Source: Phorcus lineatus (Eukaryota; Mollusca; Gastropoda; Trochida; Trochidae). Taken from it: 64,000 bases of DNA. The notes under the pieces were generated by a model that worked only from the letters and a program-made list of their open reading frames with translations, was not told the origin of the DNA and did not search any database. A program made the translations under genes and the position numbers. Location of the stretch: the NCBI GenBank assembly GCA_921293015.1, contig OV121088.1, positions 19,071,645 to 19,135,644 on the forward strand, written 5' to 3'. Of the stretch, positions 11,890-24,404 are shown in pieces; within the stretch, counting starts at the first letter, position 1; every line of letters starts with the position of its first letter.

Positions 11890-14630
11890 ACATTGTATTG
11901 CGACCACACATCTATCCAAGGTATGTTTAAAGACGTCATTTTAACAATCTGTACTGCGAATATGTCGTGCCATTGGAAGACCGACGATAGTGCATAAATT
12001 GCGTAAAGGTTCGACTCTGGTTCGCATTTGCACCAAGCAAATTGTCCCTTAAATGTCCGCCCTAGTACGGGATATTTGAGTGTTGTTTTTGCAATATTCT
12101 CGCAATGTCCAACGTACTACGGTGCACTGGTTACACTATTATCAAGCGTTGGCCATACTAGTATCCTTTACCTCACGCTTTCTTTGCAGTTATTTTTGAC
12201 ACGCCTGTTCACGCTCCACGTCGGGTATAAAGGTTGGTTCATGGGTGTTTCTTCCTTCATTTAGTTATAGCCACCATCCAATAAAATGAAGGAAAGACAC
12301 AGAAAAACATATAATCAAACTGCAAGTCAGACAGGAAGAGAAACTCATACAGACATAAAGTGATGCCCAGAGACATAGAGAGACAAAGAGTCAACGATAG
12401 AGACATTTAAAAGATAATCACATACGTTCAAACGTTAAATCATTATTCATTGTAGTTTTAAAGAAAGAAGTAAAGTTAATGTCCATATTGTGAAGGCGTT
12501 ACATAATTACAAAAATGTTCTCATCATATTGGAATTAAAGAGTTACAAAAGTTGTTTTTTATCTATATTTTCTTTTGAATGCGTCCGTGATTAATGTCAA
12601 TGCTCGGCAATGCATATCTAGTTGTGCTTGTAAATTGTGAGCACCAGTAAGCACCAGTGAGGGCCTAATGAACACAATAGTGTGTGACAGTGTTAAATTT
12701 AGTAAAATCGCTTGCCCTATGGCGAAACAATGAACAAACATTGAACACTTTCAAAGACCCATGCGCAGTGAGGAGCCTGACCCAATGATTGAATGACTCG
12801 GAGTAACCCTCCGTGTGTAGTATGGTTTGCATTGACTCTATAACGCATAGTTTTAAGCACAGTTTTCTTATAGTTCACGAAGTGGTACGGCTTGAGTGCT
12901 AGGCTTGAGCATGGACACAATCAAGGTTTTCGGTCGGAATTCAAGCAATGCCACGTATGTCACGAATAGTAGGCGAATATTTTACATGATGGAACGCACT
13001 TCAGCGTATTAGAGCGTATCGTGACAGCTCCAAATGTAAATGGGGCACTAACCTCATTCTACATGTAGGCACAGCATGGCAGCACAAAAAGGACGCAGCA
13101 AAGTAAAGAGCTTCAAGGTATCAAATGCTGCCTCAGAAACTGAAAACATCCCTGAATCCAGATACTCATGAAGACGTAAATTGAGATAATTCTGTTGCAT
13201 TCTTCCCCCTTCTTATACCAGTCATGAAACGATCGTGTGATTCGTGCTCTGGATAGTCAAACAAAGAGAAAGAAAATGTAACACATCGTTATGAAAGTTT
13301 CAAGGCGTGAAGGATTGCAACAAATCGCATAATGAAACCGTAATGATCGTAAGCGGACACAATAGTCGAGTCAATCGTCAAATTTTTGTAATTTTCATAG
13401 GTAACTGCATAAGCGGATATTAAATCGTAACAATGCGTATTAGATCCAATCAGCGTATGAAAACGTAAAACAACGTTCAAAAAAGATAAAACAAACATTG
13501 CCAAGATGGCAAAGACCTACTACGATAATTGTTTGATGTCAGATCGGCAAAATCGTAACCCAATCGTGGTCGAGTGTAAACGTAGGCTTAATAGTTCTAT
13601 AAATTCTTAAGTCTAAAGACAATAAAAGCTTCAATTGGAGCAGCTAATCATGTGGCCATCGATTTGTTTTTCCACGTTCAGGTCATTGGAAGGATCGAAA
13701 CGTTGCAACAACATTTCCCTCAGCATACAATGGACAAAAGTGTGTGACGATTTCCCATGAATCTTAGAAAAGTTTACATCTGAATCACTTTTCAATGGGC
13801 TTTCACATAATGAAAATATTATCGCTTTCGTGACATATTTGAGGAAAAAGTGACGAATTTAAAATCTTCAACGTGTTTGTAATAAAAAAAATCAACGCCT
13901 AGGTATAATTTTCACCCTCACAGAGATTTTACTCAGCTAGTTCAAAGTGATCGAACGCATTTTCAAGTGCGTGAAAAGTTCGTAATTGTTAAATCAGTAT
14001 GTTAGGCATATTCTAACCTAGTTTCCTGTCCAATTATGACAGCAAATATTTCTTTGTGAGAAAACTATACAGATAATATGACTGTCGGCAAATGAAAAGA
14101 TAAAATTTAAAATATTCTTTTTGACAAACGTGTAAAATGATCACCGAATTTCACTTACGACTTTTGAAAAAAACACGTTTGATCGAATTGTTATTCTTAG
14201 ATATTACAACAATTCCAAAATATAGTAAAGATACTGTCACAATAAGCAACTGTTTTAAACAATCCCATTGAATGATTTACTTCAACACGTTATTTCAGTG
14301 ACTGCAATGTCGTAATAAAATATCAATATTTTGTAAGGTTTCATTCACTGCTATTGACCCGGTTAATTTGCATAATGTCAACAAGTGATCGCATAAGAAA
14401 TTGACGTAATTTTTATATCCAATGAAGCTACAAGACATTTATTGCTACCAGATGATCTAGAAATAAAAAAATAATTGTGTTCAAATCACATGCATGAACA
14501 GTGTTAGTCTAGGCTTGTTCGAAATGACGTTACTTTGTAATGATCAATATTTTCAGTTTAGTTTGAACTGCAGTGAAATTAATTGACTCTTGCTACTCTC
14601 CCACTGAAATTACAAATTCATTAATTGTGT
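11890..14630. other. Non-coding sequence
   Basis: No protein motif seen. Contains the presumed right half of the 10144-13587 element. Frames at 12028-12264 and 12559-12920 lack recognisable domains. Confidence 0.35.
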
Positions 14631-14800
14631 TAATATGAAATAATTGTACAAATACAATTGTAGAGATGTTCATGTTCATTGACACTCGCTATATATTGTT
14701 TAAAAACTGATAAATTTTCTGTGAAAAACAGATTTCGAAACTTAGAGTAGTGAACATGAAGATCTCTACATTTGTAATCGAACAATTATTTCATATCTTC
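14631..14800. repeat. Long hairpin (arms about 52 bp, loop about 65 bp)
   Basis: The left arm 14631-14682 (TAATATGAAATAATTGTACA...GTTCATGTTCATTG) pairs with 14748-14800 (...GAACATGAAGATCTCTACAT...TTATTTCATATCTTC) with few mismatches. No target duplication found. Could be a small fold-back MITE. Confidence 0.7.
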
Positions 14801-14929
14801 ACCAGTAATTAATCCAGCCAACACTAACGACTCAATTACAACCAAACTTAACAGTCTGATTACCCTTAAATTACTATGGAGACCCGGTGCTAAGCTTTTT
14901 CGCAAAATCAGCTATTGCATTAAAGGCCC

Positions 14930-15480
14930 AGTTCCTCAAAAGGTTTTGAAAAGTAACATTGTTTCCCCCCCTTTAAATTGCACTTAAAGACGAGCAACTT
15001 GTTTTAAAAGATGGACTAGAAAATTGCAGGCCAAACAGTAAATCACGGCAAAGTCATAGGTCACGTGGTTTAGGCGACATCTTGAAATTGCCTGACCCCA
15101 TGAACATTTAAAGAATCGTTTCTTTTTTAATTACTGCACTAGAGAGCTCATACTTGCACTAGAGAGCTCATACTTGCACTAGAGAGCTCATACTTGCACT
15201 AGAGAGCTCATACTTGCACATACTGTAGCCAAAGCATTGTCCTTTAACAAGCTTGTCTAAAAAATTGACAATTCCTAATACTTTGCTCTCATCGACCTCT
15301 TAAAGTTTGCTGATTTTGAAAAATTGCCAACTTCAAGGGCCGATAACTCGAAAACCTACCCGTCGAATTGCATGTTTTTCCCCAGAACATTTAGACTAGT
15401 ATATTATCTTAAGATTAAATAATAAAATAGTTCACCAACAGTCATTTCTGTTCACTTTAAAAGTAATCCCAAATCCAACA
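14930..15480. repeat. Diverged copy of the 7.6-8.3 kb repeat
   Basis: Shares GCACxTAxAGACxxGxAACTTGTTTTAAA, AGTAAATCA-GGC, a GACCCCATG block and a GATAACTCGAAAA block in the same order as 7683-8030. It is interrupted by the 20-bp tandem array at 15136-15219. Confidence 0.6.
15136..15219. repeat. Four exact 20-bp tandem units
   Basis: GCACTAGAGAGCTCATACTT repeats perfectly at 15136, 15156, 15176 and 15196, with a partial fifth GCAC. There is no spacer, so it is not a CRISPR array. Perfect identity implies recent expansion or an assembly artefact. Confidence 0.9.
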
Positions 15481-15913
15481 TAGGCTGAACATTTTAAATT
15501 CACTTTAGGTATTGAAAAGTTATATGAAACGATTGGCAATAAGATTTCACCGAAAAACTGTCTACTGTGGCAATTCTGTAAGCATCGTATTAAGTCAACT
15601 GAGGGGACAGGTAGTCAACGCTCGGCTCCCACAATGCTGGAGGGTCAGGCTGTAAATAGATACCATGCGGTCAGTCGCGGGAAATTAAGGCCACTTCTTT
15701 GTCCTTATCGAAAGGGCATTTTATAACAGCTAATTGTCGCTCTTTGGTCTTATATTACTTTCGCTATATCTATGGGAGGAGGTTTCAGTTATATTAGTAA
15801 GGTCATTCTAATATTCCGCGGCACATATAAGATAAGCAAGTGCATCTAAACTGTGTTACAGTTTCAATCTGTTATTGTTGTCTACGGATTTTAGACAAAA
15901 CGACTTGAGTAAG

Positions 15914-18082
15914 TTGATCAAAACTTCAATTATTGACAGCCTTTAAGAGAAGTCCCTATGCAATTTGCCAATGTCTTAAAAAGCGCAGTGCGACTGAAAT
16001 GTAATATGGTATAAACATTCATAATGGTCATATAATTTTTAGAAGTTTTGAAAAAGATGAACTATGTTGTTTAAAAATAAAAAAAATATTTAAGACCAAT
16101 AACATAGGTCATATGGTCTTATGGATATATGGACTTTAAGCCCCTTTTTTGTTTATGTTAATTCTTCTAATGTTAAAAGTATTGGACAATTCTCATGAAA
16201 AATATAGTTTCAGGAATGGTTATGTTTGTAAGAGTTAAATATATTTTATATGGTAGAAACTTTTTTGCAGAACTTGTCATTAAAGGAGCGTTTACTAAGA
16301 ATGCCGGTGTAACTAAACTAACAATACAACCAAAAGTACATTTTGGCGAATTTATATGTGCTATAGTGTCTATGCATTGTTAACTTCTTTGCAAGACTCA
16401 CAGTAGCTTGATGCATAGGCCAATTTTCATGAAACCGTCTCATTGTGAAATACTTCATCATTTCAAAATAATATCTATATATAAATTTGCATATATTGTG
16501 TTGCCTCTGAAATTAGAAAATAACATCTATAGGATATAGGCAATTACATAAATGTCTTACATTACCTTTATTAATTGACTCTCAATTAAAAGAAAGATAG
16601 TTAATTGGAACGTTTTTAAAGTAAATTTCTTCTATCTTTGTACTAAAAAATTAATCTACAAATCTACAAATTTTCATGAAACCGTCGGTATGGATTGTAT
16701 AGACACTTTTTCCCGGGAAAAATCACGCGACGGCTAGCTCATGAATATTTAGTGGAGGCAGAAAGACCGGAAGCTCCGTAGCGTGCCTCCACTCGCCTCA
16801 ACATTTACAGTCCGTAGTTTTCAAATGTTTTGAAGTAATTCCACCATAAACATATTATTATTAGCGAGAATTGGTCGTTAATATTTCGTATTTAAATGTA
16901 TATTTCACCAAACCTATCTTTAAATTATTTTTAGACGGGATGTAGATTGTCATGTGACGACGCCTTTGTAGCTTGTTTACAAACATTGAAATACCGATGT
17001 ATCAGCAAATAAATTAAATCCACAGACACATTATTGGTCTTGTAAAACGATATTTAATTCGTATTTTGATACAAAATCACACATCTGACATAAATATGAT
17101 TAAATAAGACTCTAAAATAGTACACCGGTCCCCTTAAAAAGGGAAGAACTTTGTCTCATTGATCCAGACCCAGTCTAGTGATAGGCCTATGATTTGCGGA
17201 CATTGCTTTATTATGTTATATCCACAGGATTTTTTACTAATTAATAATTCAAAGAATGTGAAACAGAGATAGTGATAAATACCTCCCGTACATCAATAAA
17301 GGCTATATCTTGTATCTATTCGATTTGTAGATTAATTTTTTAGTACAAAGATTTATTTTAAATTTTAAATTTACTTTAAAAACGTTCCAATTAACTATCT
17401 TTCTTTTAATTGAGAGTCAATTAATAAAGGTAATGTAAGACATTTATGTAATTGCCTATATCCTATAGATGTTATTTTCTAATTTCAGAGGCAACACAAT
17501 ATATGCAAATTTATATATAGATATTATTTTGAAATGATGAAGTATTTCACAATGAGACGGTTTCATGAAAATTGGCCTATGCATCAAGCTACTGTGAGTC
17601 TTGCAAAGAAGTTAACAATGCATAGACACTATAGCACATATAAATTCGCCAAAATGTACTTTTGGTTGTATTGTTAGTTTAGTTACACCGGCATTCTTAG
17701 TAAACGCTCCTTTAATGACAAGTTCTGCAAAAACGTTTCTACCATATAAAATATATTTAACTCTTACAAACATAACCATTCCTGAAACTATATTTTTCAT
17801 GAGAATTGTCCAATACTTTTAACATTAGCAGAATCAACATAAACAAAAAAAGGGGCTTAAAGTCCATATAAACATAAGACCATATGACCTATGTTATTGG
17901 TCTTAAATATTTTTTTTATTTTTAAACAACATAGTTCATCTTTTTCAAAACTTCTAAAAATTATATGACCATTATGAATGTTTATACCATATTACATTTC
18001 AGTCGCACTGCGCTTTTTAAGACATTGGCAAATTGCACAGGGACTTCTCTTAAAGGCTGTCAGTAATTGAAGTTTTGATCAA
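15914..18082. repeat. Large near-identical palindrome, arms about 755 bp
   Basis: The left arm 15914-16665 is the inverse of 17322-18082, separated by 656 bp. Only scattered differences are seen (for example ATTATTGAC/ATTACTGAC, CCCTATGC/CCCTGTGC, and a small indel near AAATTTCTTC in the left arm). A 62-codon frame appears in both arms (16195-16383 plus and 17612-17800 minus), differing at one residue; it is a mirror copy and not evidence of a gene. The arm ends carry TTGATCAAAAC. The loop has no gene. Options are a fold-back transposon, a recent inverted duplication or a haplotype assembly join. Confidence 0.9.
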
Positions 18083-18831
18083 GAGTATTAGAGGTATGTT
18101 GCCAATAAAGCCTTGCAAAATTACCACAACCACTGAAGCATAGAAGGGTAGAAGTGCACAGGTTTGTATGGGTAAGGAAGAGTCAATCAATTGCCCTTAA
18201 TGCTATAAAATTTCTATTAATGACTAATGTGAACTTTACAATAAGCTTTCAAGCTTTAGTAGAACAAACTTCTAATAAGCTGATCTATAAAACATCCACA
18301 ACGTTTTTTATTTTTAGAGAATTTATGGCTGTATTCAACAGCAACAAGCAAGCTAAGAGCTAACACATGAAGCAGGTTCACTAAAGAAAATGGGACAGCT
18401 AATCTGTAAGAGAGTAATCTACATCAGTTATCCACCATAGAGGGAAACAATGCCATAGATTAACAAAGACAAGCTTTAACCATAGCTATAATGCAAAGGA
18501 AAGCATGCAATGAGACATTATCAAATATACAACTAAAGTTTGTACACTGGTTTGGTAATGTGACACGGGTGAATGAAAAGAGGTGTCATTCAGCCATGCA
18601 AAAGACTGCTGATGATATTGGTGATGTGAACGTTACATCATAAAGTAGTGTGTGAAAGTGAGGATTGCAGCCTTGTGCATGTTACCGGTACCGCTACTAG
18701 GAAGCATGACACTCATGGTACCATGACTAGAGGAGAAAAAAATAAACAAATATTTTTAAAAATGTACTCTGAATTAATATGATTCTTGATAACCTGATTT
18801 ACTAAAAGTTACTGCAATAGTTTAAGAGTAA
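18083..18831. other. Non-coding spacer
   Basis: No gene supported. A frame at 18154-18363 has no motif. Confidence 0.35.
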
Positions 18832-19140
18832 ATGTGTCCCCATTGGAGCAACAGATCTGTTAATCAATACATGTCTGATTGCGCAATCAAGGGCCATAAG
18901 TCTGTCAAAAACAATATTTCGGAAATGGCTTCGAACTCGATCAAGAGCATCAACGGGTGTGTCCAAAACAAAAATTTCATTCACCTTAGTGTGATACTGT
19001 CTGAGAAAACCTGTCCCCATTGAAGCATCAGATCTGTTAATCGCTCCATGTCCAATAACAGAAACTATGGCCATAAATCTTAAAAAATAAAATTTCGGAA
19101 ATGGCTTTCGAACTCGAATTTCACTCCCCCAGAAGTAATA
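18832..19140. repeat. Two diverged direct repeats, spacing about 182-184 bp
   Basis: CCTGTCCCCATTG...CAGATCTGTTAATC occurs at about 18835 and 19011, and TTTCGGAAATGGCTT at about 18917 and 19094 in the same order. Downstream, an AAGACGGACGGATGG block at 19331 resembles repeat tails common in marine invertebrates. The large open frame across it on the minus strand is repeat-derived. Confidence 0.6.
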
Positions 19141-19371
19141 GTTTGTGAGAAAATCTGCTCCTTTTGTTTACCATATTACTAAGTCCAAAAAACGACGTTT
19201 CCAGAGAAACAAACAAAAAAACAAATTCCAGAAAATGTGGTACAAACTGTGAAAAAGGTTATAGTTAACAAGTGTGCAAAGTTTGGTTGATCTAGACCTA
19301 TCGGTTTTTGAGTAAATTGACCGGTCGGAAAGACGGACGGATGGAAGGATCGCTATGTAATAAATAGTTTA

Positions 19372-19586
19372 GGTGAGGTGATTTGGGTTTTACGTCGCTT
19401 TCATGTGTTTTTCACTTATATCACAGCTGTGAGTAATATTGCAGGGAGAAAGCTACATCTCCATTGTGTTACATTCAGTGTAGTATTGCAACTACATTTC
19501 TGCATATAGGACTGTTCTCTAGCAGTCAAAGTTGCCGCGTGGGATTCGAAACCGAACGCGCTTACCACTGCCCTATCCCGCCCCCG
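19372..19586 (-). mobile_element. SINE copy A (tRNA-derived), minus orientation
   Basis: The minus-strand head reads GGGGGCGGGATAGGGCAGTGG followed by TAAGCGCGTTCGG and a B-box-like GGTTTCGAATCCC. The body has CAGTCCTA...GCAATACTACACTGA and CTTTCTCCCTGCAATATTAC, and the tail ends in GATTTGG...CACCTCACC. It matches the full-length copy at 28314-28580 in order. Confidence 0.75.
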
Positions 19587-19984
19587 AAAATTATAAGATC
19601 AAAGTCGTGTATATATCATCATAATATCTTAATATGTCATCGAAAACTGTACAATAGCGCCTGTCAATGACTCAACAGTACTTTTGGTAACTCATTTACC
19701 GCTGTCTCAAATGCAAATATGTGTCGTTACTAGTGTTAGGTAGGTTATTTAAGTAATAGTCATGTAAATGTGATGCAGAATTTCAAGTTTTCAACATTTA
19801 TTAGACCGTCTTTCGATTATCGTTGAAAACAAGAAAATATAACTTTTGGCATTTTACAAATAAAGATGTTAATTAACTCAGGACATAGGATGTTTTGATT
19901 CATATTTAAGCCAAATTCTAAAAGAATCCAAACAAACTGTGTCACTTTAATTGTTCTTTTAACTTCTGTTGTTGTTCGAAAATA

Positions 19985-22528
19985 GACCGATCCATTAAGC
20001 CCCGCCCCTACAGGTTTTCGACCAATCGGCGCGCCGTATTTTTGACCTACCTTCCCGCGATCGCTTCCTCGGACATCAACAGGCAACATGGCGGGCTGTC
20101 TTTATGACACAGGATTTTCGTCCAGACATTTTACGAAGAAATTGCAGTAATATCAAGTCAATATAGTCGATGGCAGTATTAGTAACATTGCAAAAAGGGT
20201 CCTTTATTTCAGAAAAATACATCGGAGACAGCATATCCGACTCACATCGGAGATGTATCAATAAAATAATGAGAGGTGAGTGCACCATGCTCGGTTTGTT
20301 TACATAAATAAAAGTGTGTTTTGGGGGTTATTTCAAGCTAAATTTTCCCGTACAGTAAAATAAGTTGAATTAATTTAAAGGTAAGTTTGCCTCAGGCGAG
20401 GTGAATAAATAGACTCAAATATTCTTTTTCAAATAATATATTTCTAAAGGCTAAGTTGAAATCGATCGATAGAAGGCATTTGTTCCCCGACAGGTTGGGG
20501 TGAAACAAATAACACAATAATTATTCTAAATACATTCTAAATAGATGTATGAATTGGAATTTCATAGATTAAAAACTAATTTAATTATATTTTTCCAAGT
20601 TTCCATTAGATGTGATACCAATTAATAGAATGTCAGATTAAGTAAAAAATAATCTCATGAAAACATTGATGAAATACTATATTCATGGATTAAACATATA
20701 TAGGCCTAAAGTCTGTGAAAAGATCATCTCATTAATAGGACAATTAATTCTAACCTTCAAAAATTCTTGAAAATATAGACATATAATTGATGACATTCTC
20801 TTCATGAATATATAATTGTCAAATAAGTTTTCGACAAAGGTGAAATAATTTAATGAAAATGATCCTATATAGACACACAATCGTCATGTCTGTATAAAAT
20901 ATTAAAAAACAACCAGCAAGTGGAGCCTTCTAACTAATTCTTACAGTTTGTATTGCTAGATCTATAATAATGATAATTTGGTCAGACTATTTATTTTATC
21001 TGATTTGATAACACTGACTTTGTCAAAATGTCTATCTAATAAGTTTAATCAATTTCTTTTTATGTGAACAATCAAAATAAACATTGCCAGTTTTTAATTT
21101 ATTTTGAAAGGCTGTTAATTATCACTATCATCAAACCATACACTCTTTTATTTATGTAATTTTGCAAACCATCAGTTAGAATATTTTCAGGTTTACACCC
21201 TTATTGATTGTTAGATGAAAAGAAAAGTCAGTTGATGCATGAATAAAACACACTCATAAGCTTGTGTTCCTTTTTTCAGAGTCAAGGAGGCAAAGGGTTT
21301 TGATAAATCTGCCCATCATTAATAAGTACAGATGTAAAAACAGTATGACATGGGCAAATAAAGCAGCATGTAAAATATACCTAATTATTTTTATGATTGA
21401 ATAATGATACAAGTGAAATCATTGTTTTCTCATTCATTAGATAAAATCTTTTAAATACTTCAGCAAAATAGTTTGCAAATTAATCTGATTGTATCTGAGC
21501 AGAATAATACAGTCCTATAAATACATTCATAAATACATATATTGTGACAACATCTATAATGTACTAATAATTATATAAAGGTACTTATAAGAGTTCATAT
21601 TTTAGGCATGATTCATTTATTGAATGTAAATTATTTCTAATATTTTCTTTTTGCAGAAATGTTTACTGAATTGAATTAATAATTGTTTCTTCATCAAATG
21701 ATATTATTATAAAAAAAAGCACATATCACATTCTCCCTATGAATTGCTATATAGTTAAATATTGATAGTTATCACAAGTTTCATGAGTAAAAACAATTAT
21801 ATCTACTCTAAATACAGGTCATGTCCAGTCACTGGAGGAATGATTTAGCCAAAATACAGTTTTAAAATGATTAAAACAGTCAAAATATTACATGATAGAA
21901 CACTATAAAGGGAGATAACTGACATATGTTACGATGTGTCATAAACTTTCCACGGGTTTCAACTCATAGATTCATAAAAGAAGCTTGTTATTTTCACTGA
22001 TGCTAGATTAATTTTTTAAAAACGACTGTGTTGAAGGCGAATACAATTTTAGAAAAGATCAGTCTGCGAGATGAAAATCATGTGATCCAGTCCGTACGTG
22101 TTGCTATAAATAGGCAGTGCACGCACACATAATGCATATGAACCACAGGATTTTACGATTTTTTCAGGGTTTTTTACCAGCAGTTCTCAGAAATGAAAAA
22201 CACCTGAAACCATCATCAGCAAATTTATTGTTGCTCGATTTCACAATTAAATATAAATCAGGGCCCATTGACGCGACAGAGGACCTGTTTTCGCGTGATC
22301 AAATATTTTTAAACAGTTATTTTGTTCCAATTTCTGCAGTTACATTATCAATAGACTATATTTTCAATAATTCAACCGTTTCTGAGACATGACAAAACTC
22401 TAATTAGCCGTAGTCGTCGGCAGAATACTCGTACTCAAAAACACATGTGTCGGACACTTCCGCATGTTTGTCCGAGGTTTGCGGTTGCTAGGGGCGGTCG
22501 TTAGGGGGCGGGGCTTAATGGATCGGTC
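19985..22528. mobile_element. 2.5-kb inverted-repeat DNA element, copy 1
   Basis: Left end GACCGATCCATTAAGCCCCG (19985) is matched by inverse ...CGGGGCTTAATGGATCGGTC ending at 22528, about 25 bp of near-perfect terminal repeat. Most of the interior is AT-rich and non-coding, and a second copy of it lies at 28590-30375. A short ATGGCGGGCTGTCTTTATGA block near 20089 could be the start of an old transposase exon, but no transposase motif is visible. No clear target duplication was found. Superfamily unknown; probably non-autonomous. Confidence 0.75.
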
Positions 22529-23364
22529 TCTTCTCTTCATGATAGAATGGTAAAACAGTTACCAATCTCGCCGTCGGCAAACATGAATTTGAACACGTGC
22601 GCGCGCGATGTAATCTCCTGACGTTACTCGCTTCGCTAGATCACATTCCGAAAGTGTCTCTTGTCTCGAAAGTTTCGTGTTTTCGACACTATTTTCAGTT
22701 ATCAAAACATAAATGAGAAACATCCAAAATAGAGTGGACAGTTCAGGGAGAAATGGATCGAAAGGATGTGGGTAAGGCACAGTGAGAGAGAAAGACAACA
22801 TAACGAACGACTCACATTTGGTCCGGCTTCTACCCGTCGACCTGTGCAGCTTCAATGTCCCTACCAGGAGCATAATTTATACAAGCATGATATACTTTAC
22901 AGCGTCATCTTGTTGAGGAAACACTTTTCTGTACGAATGATGTTTTCTTGTGTTTTGTATAAAGAGAGACTCCGTTATTGCCATTGGTATTTGACCTTAC
23001 ACCGACCACACTGTTTAGTATACTTAAGAAAGTAAGCGAAAATTTATGAACTTCAGTGACTTGTACAATACACGTAGGTTTAATCATTTATATACATGGT
23101 TTTGCACATGCTGAATATTTGTTTTTGCTTATGGTATATACTTAACGAAATTTCCGTGGGCATGCCTGAAAACCAGGTTATAGGATGCGTCTGTAAAATA
23201 ACACTAATCTCATCATAACAGGCGTTTGTATACAATCACGCATTGTGCTCGACAATCTCCTATGCATACATTGCAACCATGCAGTACTTAGATATGCATG
23301 AACACAATTATTTACCGTGTTGGATTGCGTGCTTCAGTGTCCCCGAGAGCTATGCTTTGAGCTA
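22529..23364. other. Non-coding sequence with one arm of an inverted pair
   Basis: No gene. The block 22780-22880 (TTTGGTCCGGCTTCTACCCG...CCCTACCAGGAGC) recurs inverted at about 23856-23950 (GCTCCTGGTAGGG...GGGTAGAAACCGGAC), with the MITE 23365-23851 next to the second arm. Confidence 0.55.
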
Positions 23365-23851
23365 AAGTGACACAGAGTATGTTTGATGATTTATTGTGTG
23401 GCTGAAGTAACAGCCACAATACTGTATGCCCTAAGTAAAATTCAAATGGAGCCTCTCTAATGTGCATCTTTATCGCATAAATGCGCCGATTGTGCTACTT
23501 TCTTGTTATCAAAGATTTATGAAAAACGGGCATATACATGTATGTGTCGGGAAGACGAAATTTTGCGTCCAATTTTCAAATATATTTGTTAAATGACCTC
23601 TACTTAACACTATCAATCAGTATTTGTCTTTGTGTCTTCCGTAAATAAGTTTAAAAAATTATGTTTGAGTCTTAGGCGCGCGCCATTGTATGGTTTTCGA
23701 TCACAAATCACGACCTCAACGTGTTTATAATCAATTAATTGAAGTTATAAGCACTTAGATACTATTGTTTAGAACAAACCACTACTTCTTGATAAAATTA
23801 CACCAATGAAATTTGACATACTTGACCCCAACAACATACTCTGTGTCCCTT
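23365..23851. mobile_element. 487-bp MITE with TA target duplication
   Basis: Starts AAGTGACACAGAGTATGTTTG and ends CAACATACTCTGTGTCCCTT, flanked by TA at 23363-23364 and 23852-23853. Related single ends occur at about 37236-37252 (CATACTCTGTGTCACTT) and 47308-47325, so the family is dispersed. No open frame. Confidence 0.75.
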
Positions 23852-24135
23852 TAAATGCTCCTGGTAGGGTTACCCAAGCTTGACTAATCAACGGGTAGAA
23901 ACCGGACAAAATTTGAGTAGTTCTAAAACCTGCTGGCAATCTCTCACCATGGCTTTCTTTCCTTCTTTTCTCTCATCCTTTTTATCCCTTTTTTCTTGGT
24001 CTGTTCACTCTCTTTTGGATGACTGTCATCCACGTGTTTAAAACTGAAAAATTGTTCAAAAGTCGTTTAACCCCAAATCAGTCGCTCTTTACTTTCAGTG
24101 CAAGCTATCTGTTTTTCAATGAGAAATCTAATTCC

Positions 24136-24404
24136 GGTGAGGTGATTTGGAGTTAAACGCCGCTTTCTATCACGGCTGTTAGTATTATTGTAGGGAGAAA
24201 GCCCAAAATACTATAGTGACTATAAACTGCGGTGAAACCTGCAAGCATCGGCTGGAAATAGCGAACCATTGGTCGTACTGCGCTGAAATTCAGTGTAGCA
24301 TGGCAACCAAACCTTACTGCATGTAGAACAGTTCTCTATTGCAGACAACCACAGACCTCTTGATCCAGAGCCAAACGCGCTAACAACTGCGTTACTCCGT
24401 CCCT
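24136..24404 (-). mobile_element. SINE copy B, minus orientation
   Basis: Reads in reverse the same order as copy A: tail GGTGAGGTGATTTGG at 24136, GGGAGAAAGC block, GCGGTGAAACCTGCAAGCATCGGCTGG block, and the eroded tRNA-like head (inverse of AGGGACGGAGTAACGCAGTTG) ending near 24404. It is full length or nearly so. Confidence 0.75.

Larger units (their letters stand above)
10144..13587. mobile_element. Possible 3.4-kb element bounded by short inverted repeats
   Basis: GCTACGTTTACACTAGAC at 10144 is matched in inverted orientation by GTCGAGTGTAAACGTAGGC style sequence ending at 13587. The terminal match is about 18 bp with mismatches and I see no convincing target duplication. No transposase frame is visible at 11890-13560. 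The Ginger-like transposon 10243-11886 lies within it, between related TTGCGTTGCG/TTGTATTGCG sequence. The call rests only on the terminal similarity. Confidence 0.35.

Noticed and set aside
15136-15219. CRISPR array
   Set aside because: Units are directly adjacent with no spacers, and the DNA is eukaryotic.
16195-17800. Two nearly identical 62-codon frames on opposite strands as a duplicated gene
   Set aside because: They are mirror copies in the arms of the palindrome, with AT-driven composition and no motif.
18802-19074. 90-codon minus frame
   Set aside because: Lies across a diverged direct repeat; the frame follows the repeat and not a gene.
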